Shown here: in pieces, positions 44,542 through 53,825 of the stretch | Numbering within the stretch: the first letter of the stretch is position 1 | How the letters are laid out: the number at the start of each line of letters is the position of its first letter | NCBI GenBank assembly: GCA_027493955.1 | Contig: JAOSJT010000001.1 | Location: 3,335,131 to 3,399,130, forward strand | Origin: Bacteroidia bacterium | Lineage (GTDB): Bacteria; Bacteroidota; Ignavibacteria; SZUA-365 | DNA: 64,000 nt | Reading direction: 5' to 3' | Program-made: the position numbers and the translations under genes | Notes under the pieces: generated by a model | Seen by the model: the letters and a program-made list of their open reading frames with translations, nothing else | What the model was told of the DNA's origin: nothing | Databases searched by the model: none

Positions 44542-46722
44542 ATGTCTTTCAGTACCGTCACAAGTTCCCGCACCTATCTGCCACTGACGCTGGGGATAGT
44601 AATCCTCGCGCTGCTTCGCATGCTTCCGCTGCTGTTCCCGGAGGGACGTCTCTGGGGGCTGGATGCGGGGATATATCTCGATCCCGTCGTGCATGCCTTC
44701 CTGACGCTGTTCCTGCTCCTCCTTGCCCTTCCTGCCGTGCAACGACACGTCGCTCAGTGGGTGGACGCCGGGGATCGAAAGCGCTGGAGTGCGCGTACCC
44801 GCGTTCTCGCATCGATCCTTTTTCTGGCGGCCATACTCTTCCCTATGGGCACCTTTTTCTATGGTGACGGCGGGAACCTGGTCAGTGAAGTGTATAAAAT
44901 TGGAGCCCGGAAGGAATATATAAGCGACATCCTTCTCAATCTTCAGTCCGCTCCACTGGCGGGCGGGATACTGCATGGTCTGGCCATGGGTATTCCTTCC
45001 GCCATGTTCGCGGTGGGAATGACGCCGCCGGCAACGCCCATGTTCCCATTCTTCGCCCTGGCCCTGCTCGGTGTTATCGGTGTGTATTTCGCTGTCCGGT
45101 TGCGTCAAGACCCGAAAGCGCGATTTGCCGATCTCCTGCTCATCTCGGGAAGCGCTGCTGCGCTGCTGTTTTTTTCCTATGTCGAAATGTATCTCACGGT
45201 CACTGTTGCGATAACGGCATTTTTACTGGCGGGACAACGCGCGCTCCGGGGAGAGCTCCCGCGTATCGTTGTCGTTCTCTTGTACGTGATCGCTTTGGCC
45301 GCGCACTACATGACACTCGCCTTACTGCCGGCTCTCCTTTTTCTTTTGTTCGAGAAAAGCAGCTTCGTCGCGAGATTGGCCGGAACACGACGCGCGCTGC
45401 TCACGACCTGGCTCGCGAGCGTCGGCATCTTCGCGATTCTGTACTGGTTTCTCGGCTTCGCCTCGTCGGACAGTCGCATCGTCATGCCGCTGTTCGAGCA
45501 ACGTTCTGACGCCGGTACGCTTTCCTACACGCTGCTCTCTTCGGCACATCTGCTGGATTTCGTCAATCTGCTCCTCTTGCTCGGATCGCTCCCGCTGCTG
45601 ATCGTACTGGCGAGCGTTATTTTCAGGAGAGGCACTATGTGGACCACGGAGCGGGGTTTTCTGCTTCTTGCTCTTCTGTATTTCGGAACTTTCATCTTTT
45701 TTTCAAACACCTCTCTCGGGTTGGCACGCGATTGGGACATCGCCGCGCCTCTCTCCATCATCTTTGTCCTGCTCGCAGCGCATACGTTGTCGGACGGCGA
45801 GACCGGTGAGCGAAGCTCCCTTCCCGTCGTTCTGGGCTGCGCATCGCTCATCGCCGTTCTGCCCTGGTTGTTCGTGAATATTGACGACGACACGGCAGCG
45901 CAACGCTTCGAGTCCGTGATACAACTCGACGACGAACATATGTACGGCGACTATGCACTGAGCGGATACGAAGCACTGCGGAAATATTATCTCCATCACG
46001 GTCGCCTCGATGAAGAAGCCCGCATCCTGTATCGCATGGTGGATCTCGTCGGATACCCCGAACAGTACCGGCTCCTGCTCGTCAACTCCATCGCGCGCTT
46101 CCATACCGATAGAAATGCCAGTCTGCAAACCCAGTTATGGATGCTCGATCGCCTCGGAAGAGCCTCCGACGCAATGATCCTCGCTGGCAAGGCTGATAGC
46201 TACGCCATCAGCCGATGGGAAATCGATTCCCTCGTCGCTGTGATTTCCGTTGAATCCATCACGAACTCCACCATGCAACAGGTTTTCACCCCGGTGAAGA
46301 ACATGGTGGACCGTGGGGGACTGAAATTGGGTCACGACATTCTTATCGGTGCAGGGTGGTATCTCGACGAGCGCTTTTTCGAGGCTTCGGAGGCCTTACG
46401 GACAGTTTGGGAAAGTCGCTTTCGCGATGCGCGTGTTGACGGGATGTACGGGAGCTCCTTGTCTCTGTCTGGCCTGCCTGACATCGGCGACGCAGTATTT
46501 CAGGAGGCATCGCAATGGCATGGAGAGCATCCGCAGTTCCTGTTCTTCTTCGCCATAACCCAACTTCGGCTGGACCGGCAAGCTGGTGCCGCAAAAACGG
46601 CATTACAACTCGCTTTGACCTACAATCCGCCCGCATCCGCGCGCGAGCAAATCGAGGAGATTCTGGCCTCGATTCCGGAGGTTGCTCCCACGCCGCTCCC
46701 GTGGTCTTCAAAGCAGCCGTAG
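44542..46722 (+). CDS. Large polytopic membrane protein with helical C-terminal domain
   Basis: A 726-residue protein. Residues 1-445 hold about 11-12 hydrophobic helices with charged loops (RLWGLDAGIYLD, MGTFFYGDGGN). This layout recalls GT-C-type glycosyltransferases, but I do not see a clear catalytic motif. Residues about 450-726 are soluble and helical, with TPR-like repeats (LDEEARILYRMVDLVGYPEQY, ITQLRLDRQAGAAKTAL). It could be a lipid-linked sugar transferase or a membrane complex scaffold; this is inference. GAGAGG precedes the start. It is divergent from tatC. Confidence 0.78.
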   Translation: MSFSTVTSSRTYLPLTLGIVILALLRMLPLLFPEGRLWGLDAGIYLDPVVHAFLTLFLLLLALPAVQRHVAQWVDAGDRKRWSARTRVLASILFLAAILFPMGTFFYGDGGNLVSEVYKIGARKEYISDILLNLQSAPLAGGILHGLAMGIPSAMFAVGMTPPATPMFPFFALALLGVIGVYFAVRLRQDPKARFADLLLISGSAAALLFFSYVEMYLTVTVAITAFLLAGQRALRGELPRIVVVLLYVIALAAHYMTLALLPALLFLLFEKSSFVARLAGTRRALLTTWLASVGIFAILYWFLGFASSDSRIVMPLFEQRSDAGTLSYTLLSSAHLLDFVNLLLLLGSLPLLIVLASVIFRRGTMWTTERGFLLLALLYFGTFIFFSNTSLGLARDWDIAAPLSIIFVLLAAHTLSDGETGERSSLPVVLGCASLIAVLPWLFVNIDDDTAAQRFESVIQLDDEHMYGDYALSGYEALRKYYLHHGRLDEEARILYRMVDLVGYPEQYRLLLVNSIARFHTDRNASLQTQLWMLDRLGRASDAMILAGKADSYAISRWEIDSLVAVISVESITNSTMQQVFTPVKNMVDRGGLKLGHDILIGAGWYLDERFFEASEALRTVWESRFRDARVDGMYGSSLSLSGLPDIGDAVFQEASQWHGEHPQFLFFFAITQLRLDRQAGAAKTALQLALTYNPPASAREQIEEILASIPEVAPTPLPWSSKQP

Positions 46723-46986
46723 CTCGACGGGAAGCACTACCAGAGGTCTGAGAGTCTGGGCCGCAGAGTTTCTTCTACACGTGAGGGACCGGATCTTGCG
46801 GTATCGTGCGTACTGTCCTCTTCGTTCAGGCATCATAAATATTCTCGAATGTGCCTGTGACAGGTGTTCCGTCCTTGCGACAATGATATTCTGGGCGACC
46901 GCTGCGCTCTGCCAGCTTTCCAGACAACCTGAATACTCGTAGATTAGAGGTATCTCTTTCCATCGACTTTGTACAAGGATTTCATC

Positions 46987-47766
46987 ATGAGCGAAAACCT
47001 GGACGAACGCGAAGGCATGGGCACTACTGAAGAAATGGTGTCACAATCCGAGCCTCTTTCTCTTACAGACAAATTCATCGGTGTCATCACCGAACCAGCG
47101 GACACCTTCGCCATTATCCGGGCTGCTGGACCAAAGACATCCGACTGGATCGTTCCTCTGCTTGTCATGGCGATCATTCTCGGCATTTCCATGTTCGTGC
47201 GCTTTTCCAATCCCGAGACGGCCGCGCAAATGCAGCAGCAACAAGAGATGGCGATTCAGAAACGGGTGGATGCGGGACAAATGACGCAGGAGCAAGCTGA
47301 TCAGACTATCGAGCAAATGGAGCAATTCGGCGGGATGACGAAGATATTCGCACCGATTGGTGCCGTACTTGGTTATGTCGCGATATTCTTTCTCCTCTGT
47401 CTGTTTTACTGGCTGATTGTCCGTTTCATCATGAAGGGCGACACGAACTATTCTTTCATCCTCTCCGTGGTAGGATTATCCGCCTTCATTTCCGCTATTG
47501 ATCAGATCATCTCCATATTGCTCATGGTCGTGACGGGTAACGCTATGGCGAATCTGAGCCCGGCGCTGTTCGTGGACAGCCAAGCTGCGGGAAAAACCTT
47601 TTACCTGCTCATGGTCCTTGCCCCGATCTCCCTTTGGGCGCAGTATGTCATCGGAATCGGATTCGCAAAGACGGCGAATATCAGCACCGCAAAAGGGGTG
47701 ATCGCCTCTTTCATCGTCTGGTTGTTGTTCGCCTTGCTGACGGTGACGACGGGCTTCGGCGCCTGA
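46987..47766 (+). CDS. Yip1-family membrane protein
   Basis: A 259-residue protein with a hydrophilic N-terminus (about 55 residues), then five hydrophobic helices. The LTDKFIGVITEPADTFAII start and the helix set match Yip1-like proteins of Bacteroidota. A glutamine/methionine-rich amphipathic segment (about residues 80-115) lies between the first and second helix. The role is not known in bacteria. AAGGA precedes the ATG at 46987. A strong hairpin lies 20 bases past the stop. Confidence 0.82.
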   Translation: MSENLDEREGMGTTEEMVSQSEPLSLTDKFIGVITEPADTFAIIRAAGPKTSDWIVPLLVMAIILGISMFVRFSNPETAAQMQQQQEMAIQKRVDAGQMTQEQADQTIEQMEQFGGMTKIFAPIGAVLGYVAIFFLLCLFYWLIVRFIMKGDTNYSFILSVVGLSAFISAIDQIISILLMVVTGNAMANLSPALFVDSQAAGKTFYLLMVLAPISLWAQYVIGIGFAKTANISTAKGVIASFIVWLLFALLTVTTGFGA

Positions 47767-47786
47767 GACAAGCATGCACTTTCATA

Positions 47787-47822
47787 CACAGGCCGGTGAA
47801 CGTCAAAATTCACCGGCCTGTG
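47787..47822. terminator. Long perfect hairpin between convergent genes
   Basis: A perfect 14-base-pair stem (47787-47800 with 47809-47822) and an 8-base loop, between the Yip1-like gene (plus) and rpiB (minus). Neither side has a T run, so it is not a classic intrinsic terminator. It could stabilise mRNA ends or work with Rho in both directions. Confidence 0.55.
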
Positions 47823-47904
47823 GCATTGTCAGCACTACGCGTAGAAAGAGTGGATGAGTCCCGTCGCGATCTATGGCGTGTGACGCGGGGAGCGAGAAGT
47901 ACTC

Positions 47905-48333
47905 TTACTCCAGTTCGATTTTATCTATGCGTCTCTGATGACGCCCGCCTTCGAATGGTGTTTCGAGCCAGACACGTATCATTTCTTCCGCGGTTTCCCA
48001 GGAGATGAGCCGCTCTCCCAGAGCCAGCACATTCGCGTCATTGTGAAGGCGCGACATTCGTGCGGCTTCCACCACCTGGCAGGCAGCAGCTCTTATGCCT
48101 TTATGTCTGTTCGCCGCGAGACTGATGCCGATACCGGTGCCGCACACGAAGATTCCCCTGTCACATTCGCCTTGGACGATCGATTCAGCGGCGGCGTGTG
48201 CAAAATCGGGGTAATCCACGCTCTCGCCCGAGTCTGTCCCGAAATCTTTCCACAAAACACCGAGCGCATCAAGCAATCGCTTGATGCGCTCCTTGAACTC
48301 GTAACCGCCGTGGTCCGATGCCAGCGCGATCAT
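47905..48333 (-). CDS. rpiB: Ribose-5-phosphate isomerase B
   Basis: A 142-residue enzyme interconverting ribose 5-phosphate and ribulose 5-phosphate in the pentose phosphate pathway. Conserved blocks are ALASDHGGYEFK, DYPDFAHAAA, GIFVCGTGIGISLAANR (phosphate loop with catalytic Cys) and LHNDANVLALG. The start at 48333 follows AAGGA; the frame continues upstream but without support. It lies 14 bases after the TPR gene, at the end of a five-gene minus-strand run. Confidence 0.94.
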   Translation of the reverse strand: MIALASDHGGYEFKERIKRLLDALGVLWKDFGTDSGESVDYPDFAHAAAESIVQGECDRGIFVCGTGIGISLAANRHKGIRAAACQVVEAARMSRLHNDANVLALGERLISWETAEEMIRVWLETPFEGGRHQRRIDKIELE

Positions 48334-48347
48334 CACACACCCGGTCC

Positions 48348-49634
48348 TTACGGCGTGACGCTGCGGCCTATCCAGCCGTAGCAATCTTTGTTGATCATGT
48401 AGGAGCTGCCCTTCGGTATCTTGTTCACGAAAAGGTCTTCCGAGGACGGCGTCAGTGAACTTAACGCTCCGGAGCGGCTTCTGGCCTGATCTGCAAACTG
48501 TGGATCACGCGCGGCACGGGAGTATTCGGTTTGTGCGAGCAGGTAGACCATTTTGTCAATGACCTTCATCTTGTCCCAACCGCCGCGAGTTCTTTCCACG
48601 CAGCGCTGCACAGCGGCTTCATAGGCCTGAGCGATAACCATTCTCGGGGCACCCCAGGCGGGATCAAGTTCTGATGCTTTCTCTGCGTATGTACGAGCTT
48701 CGGCGAGTTGCCCTTCCTGCACAACGGCACGTGCGAGATTCAACCACGACTCCTTGGATTCGGGATCGAGTTCCGTCATTTTCTTGTACGCTTTGCTTGC
48801 GCCTGAGTAGTTGCCGACATAGAGATAGCTCGCTCCGAGACGTTCCCAGTAATTCTTGACAGTGGCATCGATAGCGATGAGTTTGTTGAAATAGACAATA
48901 GCGCTGTCATATTCCTGCACCAGCTCATAGAAACCGTTCGCGAGCTCGTACAGCTTCTGCCTGTTGGTCTGATCGGCATAGTAGGAGTCCCGGAGTATGC
49001 CCACGTACTCTGCGGGGTCACTGATCAGATTCCTCAACACTCCCTGTGCCAGAGCATTGTTCGCGTCGAGCGCAAGAATTGCCTGACAAACGGCGATGCA
49101 TTTCATCTTCATCTCCGGGATTTGCGAGGTCAGAACGGCAATACGCTCGTAATAATACATATCGGCAGCGTTGGTGTACACTCCCCCGACCCCGGATTCA
49201 TAGGAAGCGATCGCGTCGCTTTCCCGGCCGGTGAACTGCCTTTCGTAATGATATCCCTTCATTTTGTAGAATTCCGCCGAGCGATCAGGAAAGGTCTTTA
49301 TCGCGTGGTCAAGAATGAGCTCGATGGTGTCACCATACGCTTGCTTGAGCTCTGCGGATACTTCATTCGTGGCGAGTGTATCATATAACTCCACGAGTTT
49401 CGAGTGCAGCGTTTTGAAACGGGCGGGATCGAGATCCATAATAGCCCAGCCGGCTTTCTTGGCCGCCTTGTAATCCGCTGTTTTGAAATACTCGAGAAAA
49501 AGGCTCCAGTTGCGCCGGAGCAGACGTTCTGTTTCATCGTTTCCCCCATCCTGCTGTGCGTGCAGCACGAGGGGCTGTGCAAGCAGCGCCACAAGAATCA
49601 GCGGAAAAGTGAAACGTGAGATGTGCCGAAGCAT
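48348..49634 (-). CDS. Exported TPR-repeat protein
   Basis: A 428-residue protein with a signal peptide (LVALLAQPLVLHAQ). The rest is helical with several TPR motifs, clearest in YWERLGASYLYVGNYSGASK, SWLNLARAVVQEGQLAEAR and EKASELDPAWGAPR. It probably sits in the periplasm as a protein-protein scaffold. A strong GGAGG lies eight bases before the start. It lies 31 bases after the outer-membrane protein gene, so a shared transcript is likely. The client is unknown; the neighbouring outer-membrane proteins are natural candidates. Confidence 0.82.
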   Translation of the reverse strand: MLRHISRFTFPLILVALLAQPLVLHAQQDGGNDETERLLRRNWSLFLEYFKTADYKAAKKAGWAIMDLDPARFKTLHSKLVELYDTLATNEVSAELKQAYGDTIELILDHAIKTFPDRSAEFYKMKGYHYERQFTGRESDAIASYESGVGGVYTNAADMYYYERIAVLTSQIPEMKMKCIAVCQAILALDANNALAQGVLRNLISDPAEYVGILRDSYYADQTNRQKLYELANGFYELVQEYDSAIVYFNKLIAIDATVKNYWERLGASYLYVGNYSGASKAYKKMTELDPESKESWLNLARAVVQEGQLAEARTYAEKASELDPAWGAPRMVIAQAYEAAVQRCVERTRGGWDKMKVIDKMVYLLAQTEYSRAARDPQFADQARSRSGALSSLTPSSEDLFVNKIPKGSSYMINKDCYGWIGRSVTP

Positions 49635-49665
49635 GATATCCTCCAAGATGGAAATCGTTATGCGC

Positions 49666-50871
49666 TTATTCTCTGTTGCGGATGAACCAGGATTCGCCGA
49701 CACTGACGCCGAGCGAAACGCGAACTACTTGTTGAGAACCCAGCGGTGCTGTATCAGAACCACGCCAACCGTAACTGATGGCCAGGTCCGCGCGACTGCT
49801 GCCGAATATCGGGAAACCGGTGCCAGTAGTAAACATGAACTCACGGTCGCGGTCATCCTCTAATGATGTATATCGCTGCGTCATCGCCACTCCGAATCTG
49901 AACACCGTTTTGCTGAGAATTCGCGCATCAACCTGTCGTAAAAATGGTTGCCACTCGAAACCCACACCAAGAGTATACGCCGCACCGAGTTGGGATTGTT
50001 TCTGATCGAATACCATTGCATCCGTCCAATCCTGTGCGCTGTACTCTGCGGCAACAAGCAATTCGTCGTTCATCTGCCATCCCGCACCGAGTCTGAATTC
50101 CAACGGAAGTTCCTGGCTGCCTGAAGCACCGCTGACAGTGGAATCGAAGGTGCTGTACGAAAACACCATGCTCCTGCTGGCGGCAAGTGACACTTTTGGT
50201 GATATGGCGGCACCGATACTGATACCTTCGGGACCACGGTAATGCAGGCCAAACGTGAATCCGGAGCCGGAATGATTTGTGGAACGGCGTTGTGAGCCCG
50301 AAAAATACCCACTGTTCTCGAAGTTCAACTCCCAGCTCTGCTCAAGCGTCCCAAAATAGTACTGATAGGCGGCACCGATACTTATCCTGTCTATGGGCGC
50401 GAAGGCAATCCCCGCCCGAAACAAAGAAAGTCCTCCGCTTCCGTTGTACAGGACGCTGTATTTCTCGTCGCCCAGAGACTGTGTCCCGATAGCCGAATAC
50501 TCAGACCGACTGTAGGGCAAAACGCCTGCGGAAAGTCGCAGCCGGAAAGTCTCCTCCAGCGGAAGGACAAATTGAAAACCCTTGATTGAGCCTGTGGACA
50601 CGCCATTCGATGTCTTCGACAGGGCGATGTGCTCAAAGGTCATACCTGTTGTCAGGCGCAACTGATTGATTCCTGTCCAGGTCGCCGGGTTGGCTTGACT
50701 CACGTCGTACTCCGACTGCAGCGCCACGCCGCTGCCACCCATGCCGCGCTGGCGTGCGGTGCTCAGCGAATTCAGCTCGCCGATGCCAAAACGGGACTCG
50801 ACCGTACCCCCGTTTTGGGCGACTGCCGAGGCAGCGCAAAGACAAATCGCTATGGCTGTTATCCATCTCAT
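49666..50871 (-). CDS. Outer-membrane beta-barrel protein (FadL/OMPP1-like)
   Basis: A 401-residue protein with a signal peptide (AICLCAASAVAQ) and strand-rich sequence throughout. Pattern features of the FadL/OMPP1 type are the early GMGGSGVALQ and SQANPATW. It ends with an aromatic-containing final strand (VGESWFIRNRE). Substrate unknown. It follows the lipoprotein gene by six bases, so the two probably form a pair. The same barrel type in T9SS organisms can act with secreted proteins; this is inference. Confidence 0.83.
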   Translation of the reverse strand: MRWITAIAICLCAASAVAQNGGTVESRFGIGELNSLSTARQRGMGGSGVALQSEYDVSQANPATWTGINQLRLTTGMTFEHIALSKTSNGVSTGSIKGFQFVLPLEETFRLRLSAGVLPYSRSEYSAIGTQSLGDEKYSVLYNGSGGLSLFRAGIAFAPIDRISIGAAYQYYFGTLEQSWELNFENSGYFSGSQRRSTNHSGSGFTFGLHYRGPEGISIGAAISPKVSLAASRSMVFSYSTFDSTVSGASGSQELPLEFRLGAGWQMNDELLVAAEYSAQDWTDAMVFDQKQSQLGAAYTLGVGFEWQPFLRQVDARILSKTVFRFGVAMTQRYTSLEDDRDREFMFTTGTGFPIFGSSRADLAISYGWRGSDTAPLGSQQVVRVSLGVSVGESWFIRNRE

Positions 50872-50877
50872 GCGGCA

Positions 50878-52035
50878 TCAGGGTTGTGTGGTATAGGTGA
50901 CAATCAATCGAGGTCGAAGGTCTTTGGAGGCAGTCCCGTCATACACGACGAGGCGGTCGAGATCACTTAACTCCGCAGCTTTTATCAGGATCAATCCGTT
51001 GTTTCCTCTTCGATTGACCCAGTTCTGCACTGCTTGTATGAGGATGGTCCCCTGAGCAGTAAGAAGAGTAGGATCTGACACGCTCTGACTGGTCATGATT
51101 CCGCTGGACGAAGGTACGTTCCTCGCACTGTCGAGATTGATGTGAACCAGCAGAGAATCAATTCCACGGTACAGTTTCGTGCTCAGATCACGATCTATCC
51201 GGAATTGCACCGACACGTGATTGATGATACTGTTCGCCGGTATGGCGCTCACATCGAAAAAGAGTCTGCCACGAACGCTTGAGCCACCCTGAACAACGAT
51301 ACGGCCGGGATACGCCGGTACCGCTTTCCTGGCGACGTAGGTGTCTTCCAGGTTCTGACCAGCGAGAGTATCTTGTTTCCCGTTCTGCTCGATGACGATC
51401 TCAAGTGTCGGCGGTTTCGATCCCTCTGCCGATTGGAAGGACCGTATATTGCCACCAGAGGAGCTCTGGAGCAGCAAACCGCGAAGCTCAGTGAAGCGAC
51501 CACTGTTGGCCTTGCGCAGCCACTCGCGCACCATCGTCGTATCGAGGGGAATGTCAATCGAGTCTGTATCCGCCAGACTTCGCGTCACGCTCCCTTTCAC
51601 TTCCGGCAGCACCTCGAGGCGTGTCAAACTGTCGGAACTGAATGTAAAAGAACTCCAGAAGCTCGTTATCTCGCGAACCTCCAGTGCCACCGGTCCATTG
51701 TCGCCTATCCTGTAAGGGAGTGAGTGCAGACGCATGCGCGCGGAGATGATTCTCCCGCCGCCACCGACACTGTCCGCGAGATACAACCAGCGGATAAGTG
51801 CGCTCGCGTCGAAGCCGTCCGCTTGTCCCACGGAGAGCATGGACGAAGAATAGGGAAGAAGTTTCGTTTCGAATCCGTCGCTGCTGATTTGAACCGAATC
51901 GGTCTGCGAGTCGAATCGCACTGCACCGACAAGGTCTTCATCGGGAATGATTCCGACGCTGGTAGGATCCGGATCGTTCTGACACGCTGCGAGCAAGAGC
52001 AGCGGCAGGGCGAGAAGAACGGTGTGTCTGAGCAA
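50878..52035 (-). CDS. DUF4270-like lipoprotein
   Basis: A 385-residue protein with a lipoprotein signal if translation starts at a TTG (52035): LLALPLLLLAAC gives the lipobox and modified Cys. An in-frame ATG at 52131 would add a 32-residue tail that spoils the signal. The mature start CQNDPDPTSVGIIPDEDL resembles DUF4270 proteins, and the gene lies next to glgA, an arrangement I recall from Bacteroidota. The rest is beta-rich with repeated DNRLRE-like patterns (RGRLFFDVSAIP). Function unknown. AGAGGA lies about 12 bases before the TTG. Confidence 0.75.
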   Translation of the reverse strand: MLRHTVLLALPLLLLAACQNDPDPTSVGIIPDEDLVGAVRFDSQTDSVQISSDGFETKLLPYSSSMLSVGQADGFDASALIRWLYLADSVGGGGRIISARMRLHSLPYRIGDNGPVALEVREITSFWSSFTFSSDSLTRLEVLPEVKGSVTRSLADTDSIDIPLDTTMVREWLRKANSGRFTELRGLLLQSSSGGNIRSFQSAEGSKPPTLEIVIEQNGKQDTLAGQNLEDTYVARKAVPAYPGRIVVQGGSSVRGRLFFDVSAIPANSIINHVSVQFRIDRDLSTKLYRGIDSLLVHINLDSARNVPSSSGIMTSQSVSDPTLLTAQGTILIQAVQNWVNRRGNNGLILIKAAELSDLDRLVVYDGTASKDLRPRLIVTYTTQP

Positions 52036-52196
52036 TTCGGGTAAGTGTCCTCTGTAAGGGGGAAAGCCGGCCAGTCCTGCGGCCGCCGGTACCAAGCAAG
52101 TAAAATACGTGGAACTACAGGTATCCGGCAAGGGAGAATTTTCTGCCTACGCTCAACGTGCGGCAGATTTTTGTTAGAAGTTTGTTCGCGCTCGGT

Positions 52197-53684
52197 CTAT
52201 TTTTTCTTCAGCAGCGATTTATACAGTTCGATGTACTTGTTTGCGGATGCGTCCCAGGAATTATCCTTCGCCATGGCGCGCTTCATCGCCGATTGCCAAG
52301 CCGGCGTATCCTCATACAGCTTCAGTGCCGCCTTGATGGCTTTCATCATTTCTTTCGCACTGTATTTCTCGAACACAAAGCCTGTGCCCAGTTTCGGCTT
52401 CTGTACGAGATCCTCAACGGTATCCGCAAGTCCGCCGGTCGCACGCACAATAGGCAGCGTTCCATAACGCAGACTGTACATTTGGTTGAGACCGCAGGGC
52501 TCATACTTCGACGGCATGAGAAACATATCGCTGCCTGCTTCGATCAGATGCGCGAGATCCTCATCGAACCCTATATGCGCACCCATCTTTTTCTTGTACT
52601 TCTTCGCAGCCTTGCTGAAGAGCTCTTCGTAGCGCTTTTCACCCGATCCGAGAACCACCATTTGCAGCGGCATTCCCATGAGTTCCGGTAATGCTTCGTT
52701 GATGAGATCAAAACCTTTCTGATCCGCGAGGCGGGATACTATACCGATCACGGGAGTGGCGGGATCGTACGGCAAACCGAAATGCTTGCAGAGAGCTTTC
52801 TTGTTCTCGGCTTTCCCCTCAAGTTTTTCAGCGGAGTAGGTCTGCGCGATCAATTTGTCCACTTCAGGATTCCAGACGGTGGTATCCATTCCATTGAGTA
52901 TACCGACCGTTTTCCTGGCTTTCTTCTTGAATACCCCTTCGAGGCCGTAGCCGTATTCTTCACCACTGCGGATTTCTTTCGCGTAGGTCGGACTGACCGT
53001 CGTGATCATATCCGCAAACATCAGCCCTGCTTTCATCAAGTTGATCTGGTCGAAAAATTCAACACCGTCCGCCTTGAACATTTTCTCCGAAAGCCCGGTC
53101 TTAATGAACGACGTCTTCGGGAAAATGCCCTGATAGGCCGCGTTATGCACCGTAAAAACCACCTTCGTATTTCTGAACAAGGGCTCGTCGGCGTATTCGG
53201 TTTTTATCAGCGCCGCAATCAGACCCGTCTGCCAGTCGTTGAGGTGAATGATGTCAGGCTTCCAACCGAGAAGGATCAGCGTTTCAATGACCCCGCGGCA
53301 AAAGAACATGAAGCGGTCGTCGTTGTCCGGCCAAGCTTCCTTCGTCTTGGGATCCACATAGAGGTCGGGCCGGCAGTACAGTATATCGTTGCTGATGAAA
53401 TAGACCTGTACCTTTGTCTTGATATTCGTCAGAAAGGAGGACTTCACGCTTGCGAGATAGGTCTTTTCTCCCAGCTCTATCGGCATATCCGTGAGTCGCT
53501 TGATATCGTGAATCTTGAACTTACGATCACTGACAGCCGCGAACTTCGGCATGATGATACGAATATCATGACCCAGCTCGCGTACGACCTGCGGAAGCGC
53601 AGCGGAAACGTCCGCCAATCCACCGGTTTTCGCGAAGGGAACAACCTCGCTCGAAACGAACAGGATGCTCAATGGTTTCGCCAT
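52197..53684 (-). CDS. glgA: Glycogen/starch synthase
   Basis: A 495-residue GT5 glycosyltransferase adding glucose from ADP-glucose (or UDP-glucose) to alpha-1,4-glucan. The N-terminal PFAKTGGLADVSAALP holds the KxGGL sugar-nucleotide motif; the C-terminal domain has PSKYEPCGLNQMYSLRYGTLPIVRATGGL. The start at 53684 follows GGAGAA; the upstream open frame to 53768 is AT-rich and is better read as promoter. It begins a run with the lipoprotein, barrel, TPR and rpiB genes. No glgB, glgC or glgP is in the window. Confidence 0.95.
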   Translation of the reverse strand: MAKPLSILFVSSEVVPFAKTGGLADVSAALPQVVRELGHDIRIIMPKFAAVSDRKFKIHDIKRLTDMPIELGEKTYLASVKSSFLTNIKTKVQVYFISNDILYCRPDLYVDPKTKEAWPDNDDRFMFFCRGVIETLILLGWKPDIIHLNDWQTGLIAALIKTEYADEPLFRNTKVVFTVHNAAYQGIFPKTSFIKTGLSEKMFKADGVEFFDQINLMKAGLMFADMITTVSPTYAKEIRSGEEYGYGLEGVFKKKARKTVGILNGMDTTVWNPEVDKLIAQTYSAEKLEGKAENKKALCKHFGLPYDPATPVIGIVSRLADQKGFDLINEALPELMGMPLQMVVLGSGEKRYEELFSKAAKKYKKKMGAHIGFDEDLAHLIEAGSDMFLMPSKYEPCGLNQMYSLRYGTLPIVRATGGLADTVEDLVQKPKLGTGFVFEKYSAKEMMKAIKAALKLYEDTPAWQSAMKRAMAKDNSWDASANKYIELYKSLLKKK

Positions 53685-53726
53685 GATATTCTCCGCAACA
53701 TTGTGATGAATGCCGATTCTAAAAAG

Positions 53727-53758
53727 TAAAAATACGAATATTATCAAAAACCTACAAT
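53727..53758 (-). promoter_or_regulatory. Putative Bacteroidota-type promoter for glgA
   Basis: On the minus strand ATTG (53758-53755) and TATTTTTA (53734-53727) are separated by 20 bases, matching the TTG / TAnnTTTG spacing. The region is strongly AT-rich and is about 45 bases upstream of the glgA start. Pattern-based. Confidence 0.5.
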
Positions 53759-53825
53759 TTACGCCCATTCATTGCGGTGATCCTTCCCGCTTACGGATGC
53801 TCAGATGAAAGCGGGATGATCTACT

